A DNA stretch of 15,718 bases from Amoeboradix gromovi (taxonomy: Eukaryota; Sanchytriomycota; Sanchytriomycetes; Sanchytriales; Sanchytriaceae), in NCBI GenBank assembly GCA_018985225.1, contig JADGIF010000182.1:1-15718 (forward strand). Direction: 5' to 3'. The translations under genes and the position numbers were made by a program. The notes under the pieces are model-generated. The model was not told the origin of the DNA. It saw only the letters and a list, made by a program, of their open reading frames with translations, and searched no databases. How positions within the stretch are numbered: position 1 is the first letter of the stretch; each line of letters starts with the position of its first letter. This document shows, in pieces, positions 5,791 through 14,167 of the stretch.

Positions 5791-7488
5791 TTAGGCATGT
5801 ATGTAATAGTCCTTGCCGTATGAAAAACAAATTTCTACTCCGATTTCAATCTTTTTACTTGCGTATAGCCCTACTACTCTGTCTCCGTTTGCCAGAAATA
5901 CTACTCTTGGTATTGCATTCGCTTTAGATGTTTCACCAGAATCATTTGCAAATCTTGTCTCACAGCCAATCCAATTAGAATCTAACGAATACTTTATTGA
6001 TATATCAAACATGTAGTTAAGTCTAGAAAGCCCATAGATAGGTTCTCGGCGTAAACATTCGTCTTCTGTTATCATTTCACCAGTGTATTGACCAATAAAA
6101 TCAAATTTTTGATATTCTTGAGCTGCAAAAAGTCCGTAGTTATGAATCAAAGACTTTTTCACTTCTAATCTGGTTTTTATATTCCTCGATAAGTTCAGGT
6201 TCCTGCAAAATACGCTGCCAAACATCACATAGTTTGTATCACAACATTTACAGACTGATGGGTTACATTCCCTATGATTTTTTGCGCAACTGCAAGTCCC
6301 ACTGTTTCCAATATCCAAGCTGCAATTATCTATGCAGTTGCATCCAGTAAATTGCTTTTGCTCAAGCCCAATGCATGGGTTCTCGCAGAATAAATTCGGG
6401 TGCTCGTTCTCTCCAAAAACGCATGGCTTATATAAATCAGAAAGTTTGTAGTTTATAACAGCAACGCTTTTCGTTATTTCTGCTTGCTCGGTATGCTTAA
6501 CATGAGGATTAATTGAATAAATTGTTTTGCACTTTGTTTCGACTATTCTAGCTACTAGACAAGGGCTATTCGTTTTAGTCACCATTTCTTTAATTTCTTC
6601 AATCCCAAAGTCCGACAAAGCCGAGCAGTCGAACTCAACGTCTTCGTCATCATCTGAATCATTCATGTAGCAAGAGTGACTGCATGGCTTAATAGGCGGC
6701 ATTGCGGTGTATTTAGACGTTCTTGGCGCACAATTAGACAATATATGAGTGCAAAAAGACTTAAAGCAAATGCAGCAAATTGGGTCACCGACATTTATGA
6801 ACTTCTTAGCCTTCTTGGAGTGTAATTTGGCGTAGTATTCAAGAGATTTATATGTAAACAGGCTAGATGAAAAATCGGTACACCCTCCTATTTTCTCAAT
6901 CTTCAGTCTGATTTCTTTTTGTGTTGCATTCAAACTATCGTGGTTTGCGGATAGAATATTGGCATTTTCATGAATATCTTCGAGAAACTTAAGAATGCCT
7001 TCGAAATAGGCAGATCTTATCAGATCAAAGCGAGGGTCACTATCTATAAACAACTGAAGAAACTTATTTTGGATTTCCTCATTTCTTTTAATTATAACTT
7101 GTTCATCATTTCCATCATGTTCAAATTCAGGATCGCATAACATCACAGGCTGATTTCTTGAATGTACGGACTCGTATGAGCTTAAAAAGAAGTCGCTGTT
7201 TAGAGTGGGATCCACAGAAAATACAAACTCCCTTTCTAGCTCTAATGGTGTGTATGAATGAAGCTCAAAATTCAATTTGCTGCGAACATTTGCAACAGTG
7301 CCGGATAACAATTTGTATTTGGCTCTCTTGTTCGACACTTCGAGTTTTAAAGCCTTGATACGCAATTTCGCATTAAAAACAATGTCAGTTAGCTTGACAT
7401 CATATAAAAACCAACTAGGCGCTTTGGCTATCTCCTTGGAAATATGTTTATTTAAAAGTGCGCCAGATGAAGATGACTCCAATGACAT
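5791..7488 (-). CDS. EZH: Enhancer-of-zeste-like SET-domain histone methyltransferase
   Basis: This is the catalytic subunit type of Polycomb repressive complex 2, which methylates histone H3 Lys27. The 565-residue protein is shorter than human EZH2 (746). It has an EZH-like N-terminal half including a CICFKSFCTHI cluster, which matches the RCFKYDC-type segment of EZH2. A pre-SET CXC region rich in cysteine follows (about residues 365-425, ending REC-P-VC-CC). A C-terminal SET domain follows (about 440-560) with HNYGLF, YTGEMI, LNYMFDI, a RFAN motif and the closing E-x-CFSYG. The tyrosine equivalent to EZH2 Tyr641 is present. The usually invariant NHS is NDS (residues 515-517), followed by a 3-residue insertion, so activity may be altered. 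An unspliced frame with its own ATG supports the full extent. TMEM220 is transcribed divergently, 151 bp away. Confidence 0.92.
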   Translation of the reverse strand: MSLESSSSGALLNKHISKEIAKAPSWFLYDVKLTDIVFNAKLRIKALKLEVSNKRAKYKLLSGTVANVRSKLNFELHSYTPLELEREFVFSVDPTLNSDFFLSSYESVHSRNQPVMLCDPEFEHDGNDEQVIIKRNEEIQNKFLQLFIDSDPRFDLIRSAYFEGILKFLEDIHENANILSANHDSLNATQKEIRLKIEKIGGCTDFSSSLFTYKSLEYYAKLHSKKAKKFINVGDPICCICFKSFCTHILSNCAPRTSKYTAMPPIKPCSHSCYMNDSDDDEDVEFDCSALSDFGIEEIKEMVTKTNSPCLVARIVETKCKTIYSINPHVKHTEQAEITKSVAVINYKLSDLYKPCVFGENEHPNLFCENPCIGLEQKQFTGCNCIDNCSLDIGNSGTCSCAKNHRECNPSVCKCCDTNYVMFGSVFCRNLNLSRNIKTRLEVKKSLIHNYGLFAAQEYQKFDFIGQYTGEMITEDECLRREPIYGLSRLNYMFDISIKYSLDSNWIGCETRFANDSGETSKANAIPRVVFLANGDRVVGLYASKKIEIGVEICFSYGKDYYIHA

Positions 7489-7639
7489 GCGGGGAATTAT
7501 TGGTAAAAAGAAAAAAAACTATTGAAAAGGCATTGCAAAACTCCAGTCCAAATCTGTGAGACCATTCCAATCACCTATTATGTTACATGGCTTATCTTCG
7601 ATCTGAATTGAATCTTACTTAATTTTCCTTACAACTTCC
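7489..7639. promoter_or_regulatory. Divergent intergenic region, EZH-like gene and TMEM220
   Basis: The 151 bp between the two ATGs must carry both promoters and both 5' UTRs. There is no obvious TATA box in a consistent position. This is inferred from gene orientation only. Confidence 0.4.
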
Positions 7640-8104
7640 ATGATCCAAGGCGCCACGCAATTGACAATGGCGCTATTCTTTATCTACGCTGCAGTCGTAC
7701 AGCTAAATGATCCGGATTACGAAATATATCTGGCCATGTATTTATTGTCGGCAGTGCTAGCAATTGGGTCCACATTCGATGTTGAATCAAAATTAGCAGG
7801 ATTTTCCCTTTATAGCATTTCATGCTTCATGCTAATCCATTCATTTGCTAAGTCCAGTGAGGCGAGCTGGTACAATTTCTCAACAGAAACCGGAAGAGAA
7901 CAAGGTGGATTAACGATTATCACGCTCTGGAATTTGGGACATTTTTTGGGAGTTTCTGGATATTTATCAATGATTTTGGGACCTGCTGCAATTACAGCTT
8001 CTGTATTGGTCCCAGTCTATCTTAACTTTGATTTGGATACCGCTGATAATCCAGAACATTGCGGAGGGATTGGAGTGTCTCCAAATACTTTTGTCTTCAA
8101 ATAA
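7640..8104 (+). CDS. TMEM220: TMEM220-family membrane protein
   Basis: This 154-residue protein with about four membrane-spanning segments matches the TMEM220 family, whose molecular role is not established. Matching blocks are YAAVVQLNDPD near residues 16-26 (human ALVQVNDPD), GREQGGLTIITLW near 84-96 (human GRELSGLVIITAW) and the C-terminal NPEHC, corresponding to PTHC. Its length is close to that of the human protein (160). The whole gene is one open frame from a single ATG. The stop codon TAA overlaps an AATAAA (8100-8105). The tRNA-Glu gene on the other strand follows 44 bp later. Confidence 0.9.
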   Translation: MIQGATQLTMALFFIYAAVVQLNDPDYEIYLAMYLLSAVLAIGSTFDVESKLAGFSLYSISCFMLIHSFAKSSEASWYNFSTETGREQGGLTIITLWNLGHFLGVSGYLSMILGPAAITASVLVPVYLNFDLDTADNPEHCGGIGVSPNTFVFK

Positions 8105-8148
8105 ACTTACCTTTGATATCAAGAGTGACAAAATCTGTTCAACAAAAA

Positions 8149-8220
8149 CTCCGCCACGGGGAATCGAACCCCGGCCACCAACATGAAAAGCTAGGATCCT
8201 AACCACTGGACCATGGCGGA
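8149..8220 (-). tRNA. tRNA-Glu (anticodon TTC)
   Basis: On the minus strand the 72-nt gene folds into a full cloverleaf. The acceptor stem TCCGCCA/TGGCGGA is perfect. The D arm contains AGTGGTTAGGAT (A box). The anticodon stem CTAGC/GTTGG has two G-T pairs around the loop TTTTCAT, giving anticodon TTC. The T arm CGGGG-TTCGATT-CCCCG is perfect (B box GGTTCGATTCC). The discriminator base is G. A run of five T follows at once (8144-8148), a good RNA polymerase III terminator. No intron is present, and the 3' CCA is not encoded. Confidence 0.97.
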
Positions 8221-8362
8221 ATGATAAAGTAATACATTTTGTAATAATAAAACAACTCAATGCTATAACGTTACAACGAATTAGGTGCATCTCTTCTGCT
8301 CGAAATTCAACATTAATTGCAATTACAAAAATCATTTTGGACCAAAAAGGTTATAAACAAGG

Positions 8363-9055
8363 ATGATACGCATCAATCAAAACACAATTCGGGAGGCTAT
8401 CAGAAAAAATGTTAGACTAGATGGTAGGGACTTTTTAAACTATAGAGTTATCAAGGTCTCTAAAGACAACTTTGGTACATGTGTTGAATTAGGTAATACA
8501 GTAGTTTACGTTAGCAGTAAGTTGACTTTAGACCGAATAGAAATGCAAAAAATAGTTTTAATCTCAGATGCTTCAGACAAGTGGCTGCTAAAAAGTATAG
8601 AGCAATGTATTGATATGGAGAGCTTGATGATTACTAAGGAAGTTGGCTGGAGATTAGAGCTAAAATTGCAAACTGTTCAAAACGATGGCAATTTATTAGA
8701 TGCCTTGGTTATCGGCATACTGTCTCAGTTGTTGAGTATTAAGAAATTTCATGTCACCGAGGATTTAAGAATAGTTCAATCTGAAGAAAGACTTCCGACG
8801 AGTCTTCAATTGCTATACTTTCCAATCAGTATAACTTTATGCTTTATTGATGAGCATATTGTTCTTGATCCAATTTCACAGGAAATGGAATTGGCCAAAG
8901 GAGTTTACAGCACAATTGTGAATGAGCATGATGAAATATGTGCATTCGTACCAATAAAAACAATGAAAATGGATATCGAGCAGCTGCAGTCGATATTGAA
9001 ATTGTCGATTGAGAAGGCGAGAGACATCAGGAACCACGTTAGAAAACTTAAATAA
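8363..9055 (+). CDS. EXOSC9: Exosome RNase PH-like subunit RRP45
   Basis: RRP45 is one of the six RNase PH-like proteins forming the barrel of the RNA exosome, which degrades and trims RNA in nucleus and cytoplasm. The 230-residue protein opens with the N-terminal block REAIRKNVRLDGRDFLNYR. It then shows CIDMESL near residue 82 (human CIDTESL), a NDGNLLDALVIG segment near 106 (human NHDGNIIDAASIA), a PISITLCFID strand and a VLDPISQEME segment (human LVDPNEREE). Active-site residues of bacterial RNase PH are not conserved, as is usual in animals. It lacks the long acidic and basic C-terminal tail of human EXOSC9 (439 residues). The stop TAA lies within overlapping AATAAA signals (9051-9060). 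Confidence 0.88.
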   Translation: MIRINQNTIREAIRKNVRLDGRDFLNYRVIKVSKDNFGTCVELGNTVVYVSSKLTLDRIEMQKIVLISDASDKWLLKSIEQCIDMESLMITKEVGWRLELKLQTVQNDGNLLDALVIGILSQLLSIKKFHVTEDLRIVQSEERLPTSLQLLYFPISITLCFIDEHIVLDPISQEMELAKGVYSTIVNEHDEICAFVPIKTMKMDIEQLQSILKLSIEKARDIRNHVRKLK

Positions 9056-9816
9056 ATAAAATTCGCATTACTAAGAGTGAACAAACTAGTGAAGCACCGA
9101 ACTAGATAGTTGGTAGCCTATTTTGCATTCAATCCTCGAATTTTGAGCCTGCAAGTAAACTATATTATGAAAGAGTTAGTTTTTTAGCCTCATTAAGAGT
9201 CCTGATTTGCGACAAGTTTGCAGTGTTAGTCGCTCTTTTACCGTCATTACTCACGCTTTCTCTGCTTTCAAGCGTGATTGAAAGATACACATACTTCAAG
9301 TGTATTTTTCGCCACCTGGTCACTACCTTTGGCGTGAAAGTGAAAAAGACAAAAAATAAACAACTCTCAATATCATAGGACTTCTTTTTATTGGTACTGG
9401 TATTTTGTCACCATTCAACACTTTGCAGATCTACGACTTGTAGCAATTTGTTCGCATCAGAATATGCGAAATGAAAAGAACTCAAAGTTCATTAGAGTTG
9501 CAATTGTCAGCAATGCGGTCACCAAGACCATAGAGATATCAATCCAGGTACTTCAAAATAATGTAGGCAAGAACATGGTCAAATGGTATCTCCCCAAGTT
9601 GTCTACACTTGAGAAGTGTGGGTTTGAAATCTTCACATTTAACGTAGGCGCTAATGTAACTAAATTACATTTGTTGTTCTGAATCTTTTGAACCCTCTTA
9701 TTGAAAAACTTGCCCTTATATTTTTGATACCAGATCTGTGAGAATCATATCATACTTGAAATTATTGAGTATTCCGGCATATGACTTGGAGGCATTTGAT
9801 TCAAAACAATAATTTA
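9056..9816. other. Intergenic stretch, largely non-coding
   Basis: The 761 bp between RRP45 and the 3' end of the ribonucleotide reductase gene hold no recognised gene. A 72-codon ATG frame at 9464-9682 has no family resemblance and could be chance. A group of hairpins around a U-rich site lies at 9251-9340. Confidence 0.4.
9251..9340 (+). ncRNA. Candidate structured RNA with Sm-like site
   Basis: Three stem-loops follow one another. TCACGCTT/AAGCGTGA is a perfect 8-bp stem at 9251-9277. ATACAC/GTGTAT is at 9285-9305. GCCA/TGGC at 9311-9333 is extended by TTTC/GAAA across a 2-nt bulge. Between the second and third lies ATTTTTC, close to the Sm-protein binding site of spliceosomal and spliced-leader RNAs, which is typically flanked by hairpins. 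No known U snRNA sequence was recognised. An alternative pairing CTTTCA/TGAAAG competes with the first stem. Confidence 0.25.
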
Positions 9817-10844
9817 CTAAAAATCTGCATCAGTGGTGAAGTTCATTTTGTTTTCATCCTTCTTATTCATAACACCACTCTTTTGATACTCACTGACTCT
9901 CTTTTCAAAAAAGTTTGTTTTGCCCTGAATGCTAATCATATCCATAAAATCAAACGGATTACTTGCCTTGTAGATCTTTGGTACATTCAGCTCGCTTAAC
10001 AATCTGTTAGCACAGAATTCAATGTATTCTTTCATCATATTGACGTTCACTATATAAGTGTGAAAATACTTCCAATTAAAGACACTGGTAGCGCATCCGT
10101 CAAAAACTCTTGCTCAATTAATACTGCGTCTCTAATAATGGCTTGGACAGTCTCATCTGACGGCTTGCTCTTCAAATACTTACTGAACAACAAACATGCA
10201 AAATCACAGTGTAGTCCTTCATCACGACTGATCAACTCATTGCTAAAAGTGAGGCCAGGCATGAATCCACGCTTTTTAAGCCAAAAAATAGACGCAAATG
10301 ATCCGCTAAAAAAAATTCCTTCAATTGCGGCAAATGCGACCAGTCGCTCTCCAAAAGTTTTCCCACTCTTGATCCATCGCAACGCCCAGTCAGCTTTCTT
10401 CTTGATACAAGGAATAGTCTCAATACTGTTAAATAAATGAGACTTCTCTTCAGAATCTTTGATATAACTGTCAATCAACAAAGAGTAGGTCTCAGAATGG
10501 ATGTTTTCCATCATTATTTGAAAACCGTAAAAGCATCTGGCTTCTGGTAGCTGCACATCTTTGGCAAATCTTTCAACCAGGTTTTCCAAAACTATACCAT
10601 CGGAAGCCGCAAAGAATGCAAGCACATGTTTAATAAAATGCTGCTCGTTGTGATTAAGTCGATTCCAGTGTTCTTGATCTTTACTGAGGTCAATCTCTTC
10701 AACAGTCCAGAATGAGGCTACAGCCTTTTTATACATATGCCAAATATCGTCATAATGTATTGGAAAGAGAACGAACCGACTAGGGTTCTCTTTCAACAAG
10801 ACCTCATCTTCGGATCCATTGGGCTTAATTTGATTCTCTGCCAT
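9817..10844 (-). CDS. RRM2: Ribonucleoside-diphosphate reductase small subunit (class Ia), two exons
   Basis: The small subunit carries the di-iron tyrosyl radical cofactor used to make deoxyribonucleotides. Exon 1 is 10070-10844, exon 2 is 9817-10049, and the intron is 10050-10069. The spliced product has 335 residues. All metal ligands are visible: D82, E113, H116, E175, E209 and H212. The radical tyrosine is Y120 in ENIHSETY. Blocks such as [20 protein letters not shown] and [14 protein letters not shown] match animal R2. The tail ends FTTDADF, the peptide that docks on the large subunit. The ATG at 10844 is the only in-frame one at the 5' end; it makes the N-terminus about 55 residues shorter than mouse R2, without its regulatory tail. 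KMO starts divergently 51 bp away. Confidence 0.97.
10050..10069 (-). other. 20-nt spliceosomal intron of RRM2
   Basis: On the minus strand the intron reads GTATTTTCACACTTATATAG. Its removal joins ATT GGA A to TG AAC GTC, giving the conserved I-G-M-N before MMKEYIEF, where other animal R2 proteins have LIGMN. Unspliced, the frame ends at the intron's own TAG. It is a phase 1 intron. Confidence 0.95.
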
Positions 10845-10895
10845 ACACGAGGAGTCGTAAATAAAAATTATTCCCTCCAAAATCTCAGATCTTGA
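10845..10895. promoter_or_regulatory. Minimal divergent promoter region between RRM2 and KMO
   Basis: Only 51 bp separate the two ATGs (69 bp if KMO begins at its second in-frame ATG at 10914). Both promoters must overlap each other or lie within the neighbouring coding sequence. No core element is certain; a TAAATAAAAATTATT run is the AT-richest part. Confidence 0.4.
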
Positions 10896-12200
10896 ATGCA
10901 ATACATCGGAGAAATGGAAGTCATTGTTGTCGGTGGTGGGTTAGTAGGTGCTCTGTGTGCTCTTTCAATGGGAAAGAGAGGCTTCAAAGTAAAACTGATG
11001 GAAAAGAGACCATTTCTCTCAAATGACAGTAAACAGAAAAGAAGTATTAATTTAGCTTTAAGTAAGCGAGGATTGACTGCGTTAAATCCTTACTTATCTA
11101 TTGAAAATAAAATTCCAATGTATGGTAGATGTATCCATCCATCTTTGAAATTCCAGAGTTATTCGCCGTTCAATAAGGCTATTTACTCAGTAGATCGCCA
11201 TGAGCTAAACAAAACCCTTGTTGAGGCATTAGATGAAATGCCGAATATCAAGGTCTTCTATAATCATACTCTTGTACAGTGCGATTTTGATTCTACAGTT
11301 GCGAGCTTTGAAGTTGATGGCAAAGCGTGCCATTTTAGAGCAGACTTAATCGTGGGTTGTGACGGCGCTTATAGTTCTACTCGATATTTAATGATGCGAA
11401 AAATGGCAATGAATTATCAGCAGCACTACATCGATCATTTGTATACCGAAATTAAAGTTTTGCCTAAAAACGGTGACTATGTTTGGAATCCAAACTGTCT
11501 TCATATTTGGCCAAAACTTGAATATATGCTTATAGCTCTTCCTAACATGGATAAATCTTTTACAGCTACATTGTTTATGGATGAGGATAGATTTAAATCA
11601 CTTAAAAGTAGTTCTGACATTATTTCTTTTTTTCAATTAAACTTTCCTGATTTTATCAACACCGTTGGTCCTGAAAATGTTGTTAACGAAGTTTTAAAGA
11701 ATCCGCAGTCTCGCTTGGTTTCCATAAAATGCAGTCCTTTCTCCTTTAAAAATGTTGTGATTATAGGCGATGCAAGTCATGCTATGGTTCCGTTTTATGG
11801 CCAAGGAATGAATTGTGGATTTGAGGATGTCAGATTGCTTATGGAGCATTTGGATAAGAGAAGTGAGAATGGCAAAATAAATAACATAACTGGGGCTTTG
11901 TATAATTACTCAAGATGTAGAAAAGATGACGCTCATGAAATTTCTGATTTGGCAATGAAGAACTATATTGAAATGAGGCAAAGTGTCACCTCGCCTGTTT
12001 ACAAGATCCGCAAGTTTGTTGAAGAACAGCTGCACAGGTTGTTTCCAAATCAAGTTATTCCACTTTACACGATGATCTCGTTTACTAACATTCCATATAA
12101 GAGGGCAAGAAAAAAGCATGAATACCAGACAAAGCTGCTGCTTGGTATGGGTGTAATTGCGCTTGTATTACCGCTTGCGCTTGTATATATTAGAAAATAA
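10896..12200 (+). CDS. KMO: Kynurenine 3-monooxygenase
   Basis: This FAD- and NADPH-dependent enzyme converts kynurenine to 3-hydroxykynurenine in tryptophan breakdown at the outer mitochondrial membrane. The 434-residue protein begins with a Rossmann FAD site, [12 protein letters not shown] (residues 9-20). It shows the family signature [11 protein letters not shown] (49-59), the [10 protein letters not shown] block that follows the FAD domain, and the second FAD motif [25 protein letters not shown]-terminal hydrophobic anchor ([18 protein letters not shown]) ends in a basic tail, as expected for the membrane-bound animal and fungal enzymes. The ATG at 10914, immediately before EVIVVGGG, is an equally good start. 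The stop TAA overlaps an AATAAA (12196-12201). Human KMO has 486 residues. The gene is unspliced. Confidence 0.96.
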   Translation: MQYIGEMEVIVVGGGLVGALCALSMGKRGFKVKLMEKRPFLSNDSKQKRSINLALSKRGLTALNPYLSIENKIPMYGRCIHPSLKFQSYSPFNKAIYSVDRHELNKTLVEALDEMPNIKVFYNHTLVQCDFDSTVASFEVDGKACHFRADLIVGCDGAYSSTRYLMMRKMAMNYQQHYIDHLYTEIKVLPKNGDYVWNPNCLHIWPKLEYMLIALPNMDKSFTATLFMDEDRFKSLKSSSDIISFFQLNFPDFINTVGPENVVNEVLKNPQSRLVSIKCSPFSFKNVVIIGDASHAMVPFYGQGMNCGFEDVRLLMEHLDKRSENGKINNITGALYNYSRCRKDDAHEISDLAMKNYIEMRQSVTSPVYKIRKFVEEQLHRLFPNQVIPLYTMISFTNIPYKRARKKHEYQTKLLLGMGVIALVLPLALVYIRK

Positions 12201-12231
12201 AAACTAAAAGCTTAAGGTTTGTACAACACTG

Positions 12232-12380
12232 AGGACACACGATATAAAAACTAGAACAACACCATTCAGAGTAGCGAACCTGATGAAGAATATTTCGTGC
12301 TTGGGTCCGTAAATTTAGTCACAAAAGCTGTCCCAACATTTTTTATGAATGCCGTTCCTCTCTTTGAAGTAAAACTAGAT
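12232..12380 (-). mobile_element. Probable degenerate fragment of the repeat element (copy 3)
   Basis: From 12232 the bases match the terminal repeat of the element at 13567 at 25 of 31 positions, without gaps; GATATAAAAACTAGAACAAC is the core. On the minus strand, about 110-150 nt inward, a frame with SSFTSKRG stands where the intact copies have GSSTFILKRG, at nearly the same distance from the terminal repeat. The rest is not alignable by eye, and the inner end is uncertain. Confidence 0.4.
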
Positions 12381-13566
12381 AAGTGTTGCTAATAGCTATT
12401 TCTCGCTATTCTTCTTTTTCTAGTATAAATAGATTTGGACTAATATTCAACTTCCTTAATGCTTTAGCTTCACTTTTGAACTTTCTTGATCTCTTCATTA
12501 GCTGCCACCAACGGAAATTTCACGGCCTGATTTATTCTTGTACAAATAAACTTTTAACTCTTATTCAGTGTAATGAATTTTGCTTTAGTCCTCAATTTCC
12601 TCCTAAAAGAACATGAAAAACCCATCGGAGTAAAAATTATGCTTTTGTACAATTACCTTTAATAGGATCGCGGTTCGCAGTCATACCCAAATGAATGTAT
12701 TCAAGGAAAAAATAGAAAACAACTGAGCTTGATTTTCTTTAGGAACATCTATTGTAGAATTATTTCCAGAAGTACCGCATTTCATCAATTAGAGACTAGG
12801 CAAAATAGTTTGCTATCATTTCCATTTCTTTCTGCCAAGTTAGTCTTTCCTCATAGCCCAAATGGCATGAAGAATGTGTCGCAACACGAATTCGGATTTC
12901 AATCTACGATGGCATCTCAGCAGTGCATTGGTGTAACCTTAAACCTCCGTATTACTGCCTAATTAATACATTTAGACGTACTATGATTCCCATGAGAACT
13001 ATAGCATGATTCAAAAGTGTTATTTTCTGGAGCAGGTAGTGCTTTAGATTTACGCTTCAATAGAAAAGATCATTTTTCTATTCGGAAACAGAGTACTTCT
13101 AAGGCTCTGTAGACTGCTTACATTCTTTACTTAACCACTTGTAGTAAAAGTCTCAACACAAAACAAGATGATTTTCAAGAAATGTAAACGGTACGGCAAA
13201 TAGCATATTATTTTGATTGGCTTATAACATAGGAAGTATATTTCTCGCCTTTATTGCTTATGACTATGCTCCTCGTTAAAAGTACTGATCTCCGAGAAAT
13301 CAAGAATTTCCACAGATAAAACTTACAAGAGTTAACCATTCATAAGAAAGCATGACGATTTTTAGATAATTATACAACTATAGAAAAATTATCAGTTGAA
13401 GAGACATAGTTTGTGTAATCACTCCTGATGATTTGCTGAACTAAAATCGATAACTTTAGTATACTGCTTGTCAAGTAAACAATATGAAATTATCTTCTTG
13501 TTTATAATATCAAGTTACCAGTTGTTGCAAGTCCATCAATAATTTCTTTCCTGAGGCATATTAAGT
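12381..13566. other. Gene-poor stretch
   Basis: About 1.2 kb without a recognisable gene on either strand. The short open frames here lack ATG starts or family resemblance. A perfect 9-bp hairpin (AATAGAAAA, loop GATCAT, TTTTCTATT) lies at 13059-13082. The region sits between repeat fragments and is probably made of decayed mobile elements. Confidence 0.4.
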
Positions 13567-13945
13567 GGGACACCAAATATAAAAACTAGACCAACTCGTT
13601 TTTAAAGGTGCACCATACGCAGGAAATGCTATCATTAATAAAAGATCTTCTATTATACCAATTTTCTTTCATTGCTTTCAATCCCCTCTTCAAAATAAAA
13701 GTAGAAGACCCTGCATCTCGTTCAAATATATGAGGTCTTTGAGCATCTAAGCAAAAGGTGCATTATCTGTACAGAATATTTATTTTTGAAATTTCGATCC
13801 AAAAATTATTTATTTTCCTTTTATACTCGTCAACTCCGCAACTAGCTGAATGTCCACTCGCCTCTTAAATCCATAAAGTAATAAAGCTGATATAATGTTC
13901 CAGGTTGTTGCAGAAAGTTAGTCCAGTTTTTATATTTGATGTCCC
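13567..13945 (-). mobile_element. Repeat element copy 2, longest copy, with about 31-bp terminal inverted repeats
   Basis: This 379-bp copy is inverted relative to copy 1 (1988-2290). Its ends GGGACACCAAATATAAAAAC and GGGACATCAAATATAAAAAC (the latter on the minus strand) extend to about 31 bp of inverted repeat with four mismatches, the first three of them transitions. On the minus strand the frame 13586-13738 is open, and remains so further upstream to about 13762. It ends in TAG inside the terminal repeat. Differences from copy 1 fall often at third codon positions (for example GAG/GAC, TTG/TTA, AGC/AGT), so the frame was probably once translated. The two copies differ in the left half by an insertion or deletion of about 76 bp. 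No target duplication is evident. The encoded peptide was not recognised. Confidence 0.75.
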
Positions 13946-14112
13946 GTTTGTAAATGTAAAATCAAAATGTTTTTGAAACCGTCTAAAAATTCAAACTTAA
14001 TTTCGTATACTAGAAAACCAAACCCAGATCAGTTGTTGAACTAGTGCCACTCTGTACCTTTTGTGAGCTATTGAAGGTTGCAAAGGTATTCTTGAATTCT
14101 CTTGTCACACTT

Positions 14113-14132
14113 GTATTTTTTTTGTGTTCCAG
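14113..14132 (+). other. Candidate 20-nt intron
   Basis: GTATTTTTTTTGTGTTCCAG begins with GT, has a pyrimidine-rich body and ends CAG. It has the same length as the proven RRM2 intron. It lies 35 nt upstream of the first ATG of the next gene, so it would be in the 5' UTR or join a coding exon I cannot locate. Confidence 0.4.
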
Positions 14133-14167
14133 TGGAGATTACAAAAGGTACCCCGCTACTCTCTTGG

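Noticed and set aside
9464-9682. 72-codon ATG frame
   Set aside because: No family resemblance, no poly(A) signal at the stop, and a length expected by chance in AT-rich DNA.
10060-10440. 126-codon plus-strand frame opposite RRM2
   Set aside because: It is a mirror of strongly conserved RRM2 coding sequence.
12383-12616. Open frame of about 77 codons
   Set aside because: It begins at GTG, not ATG; the composition is unlike the real genes, and it lies within the repeat-derived stretch.
12729-12962. Open frame of about 77 codons
   Set aside because: It begins at TTG and has no recognisable motif.
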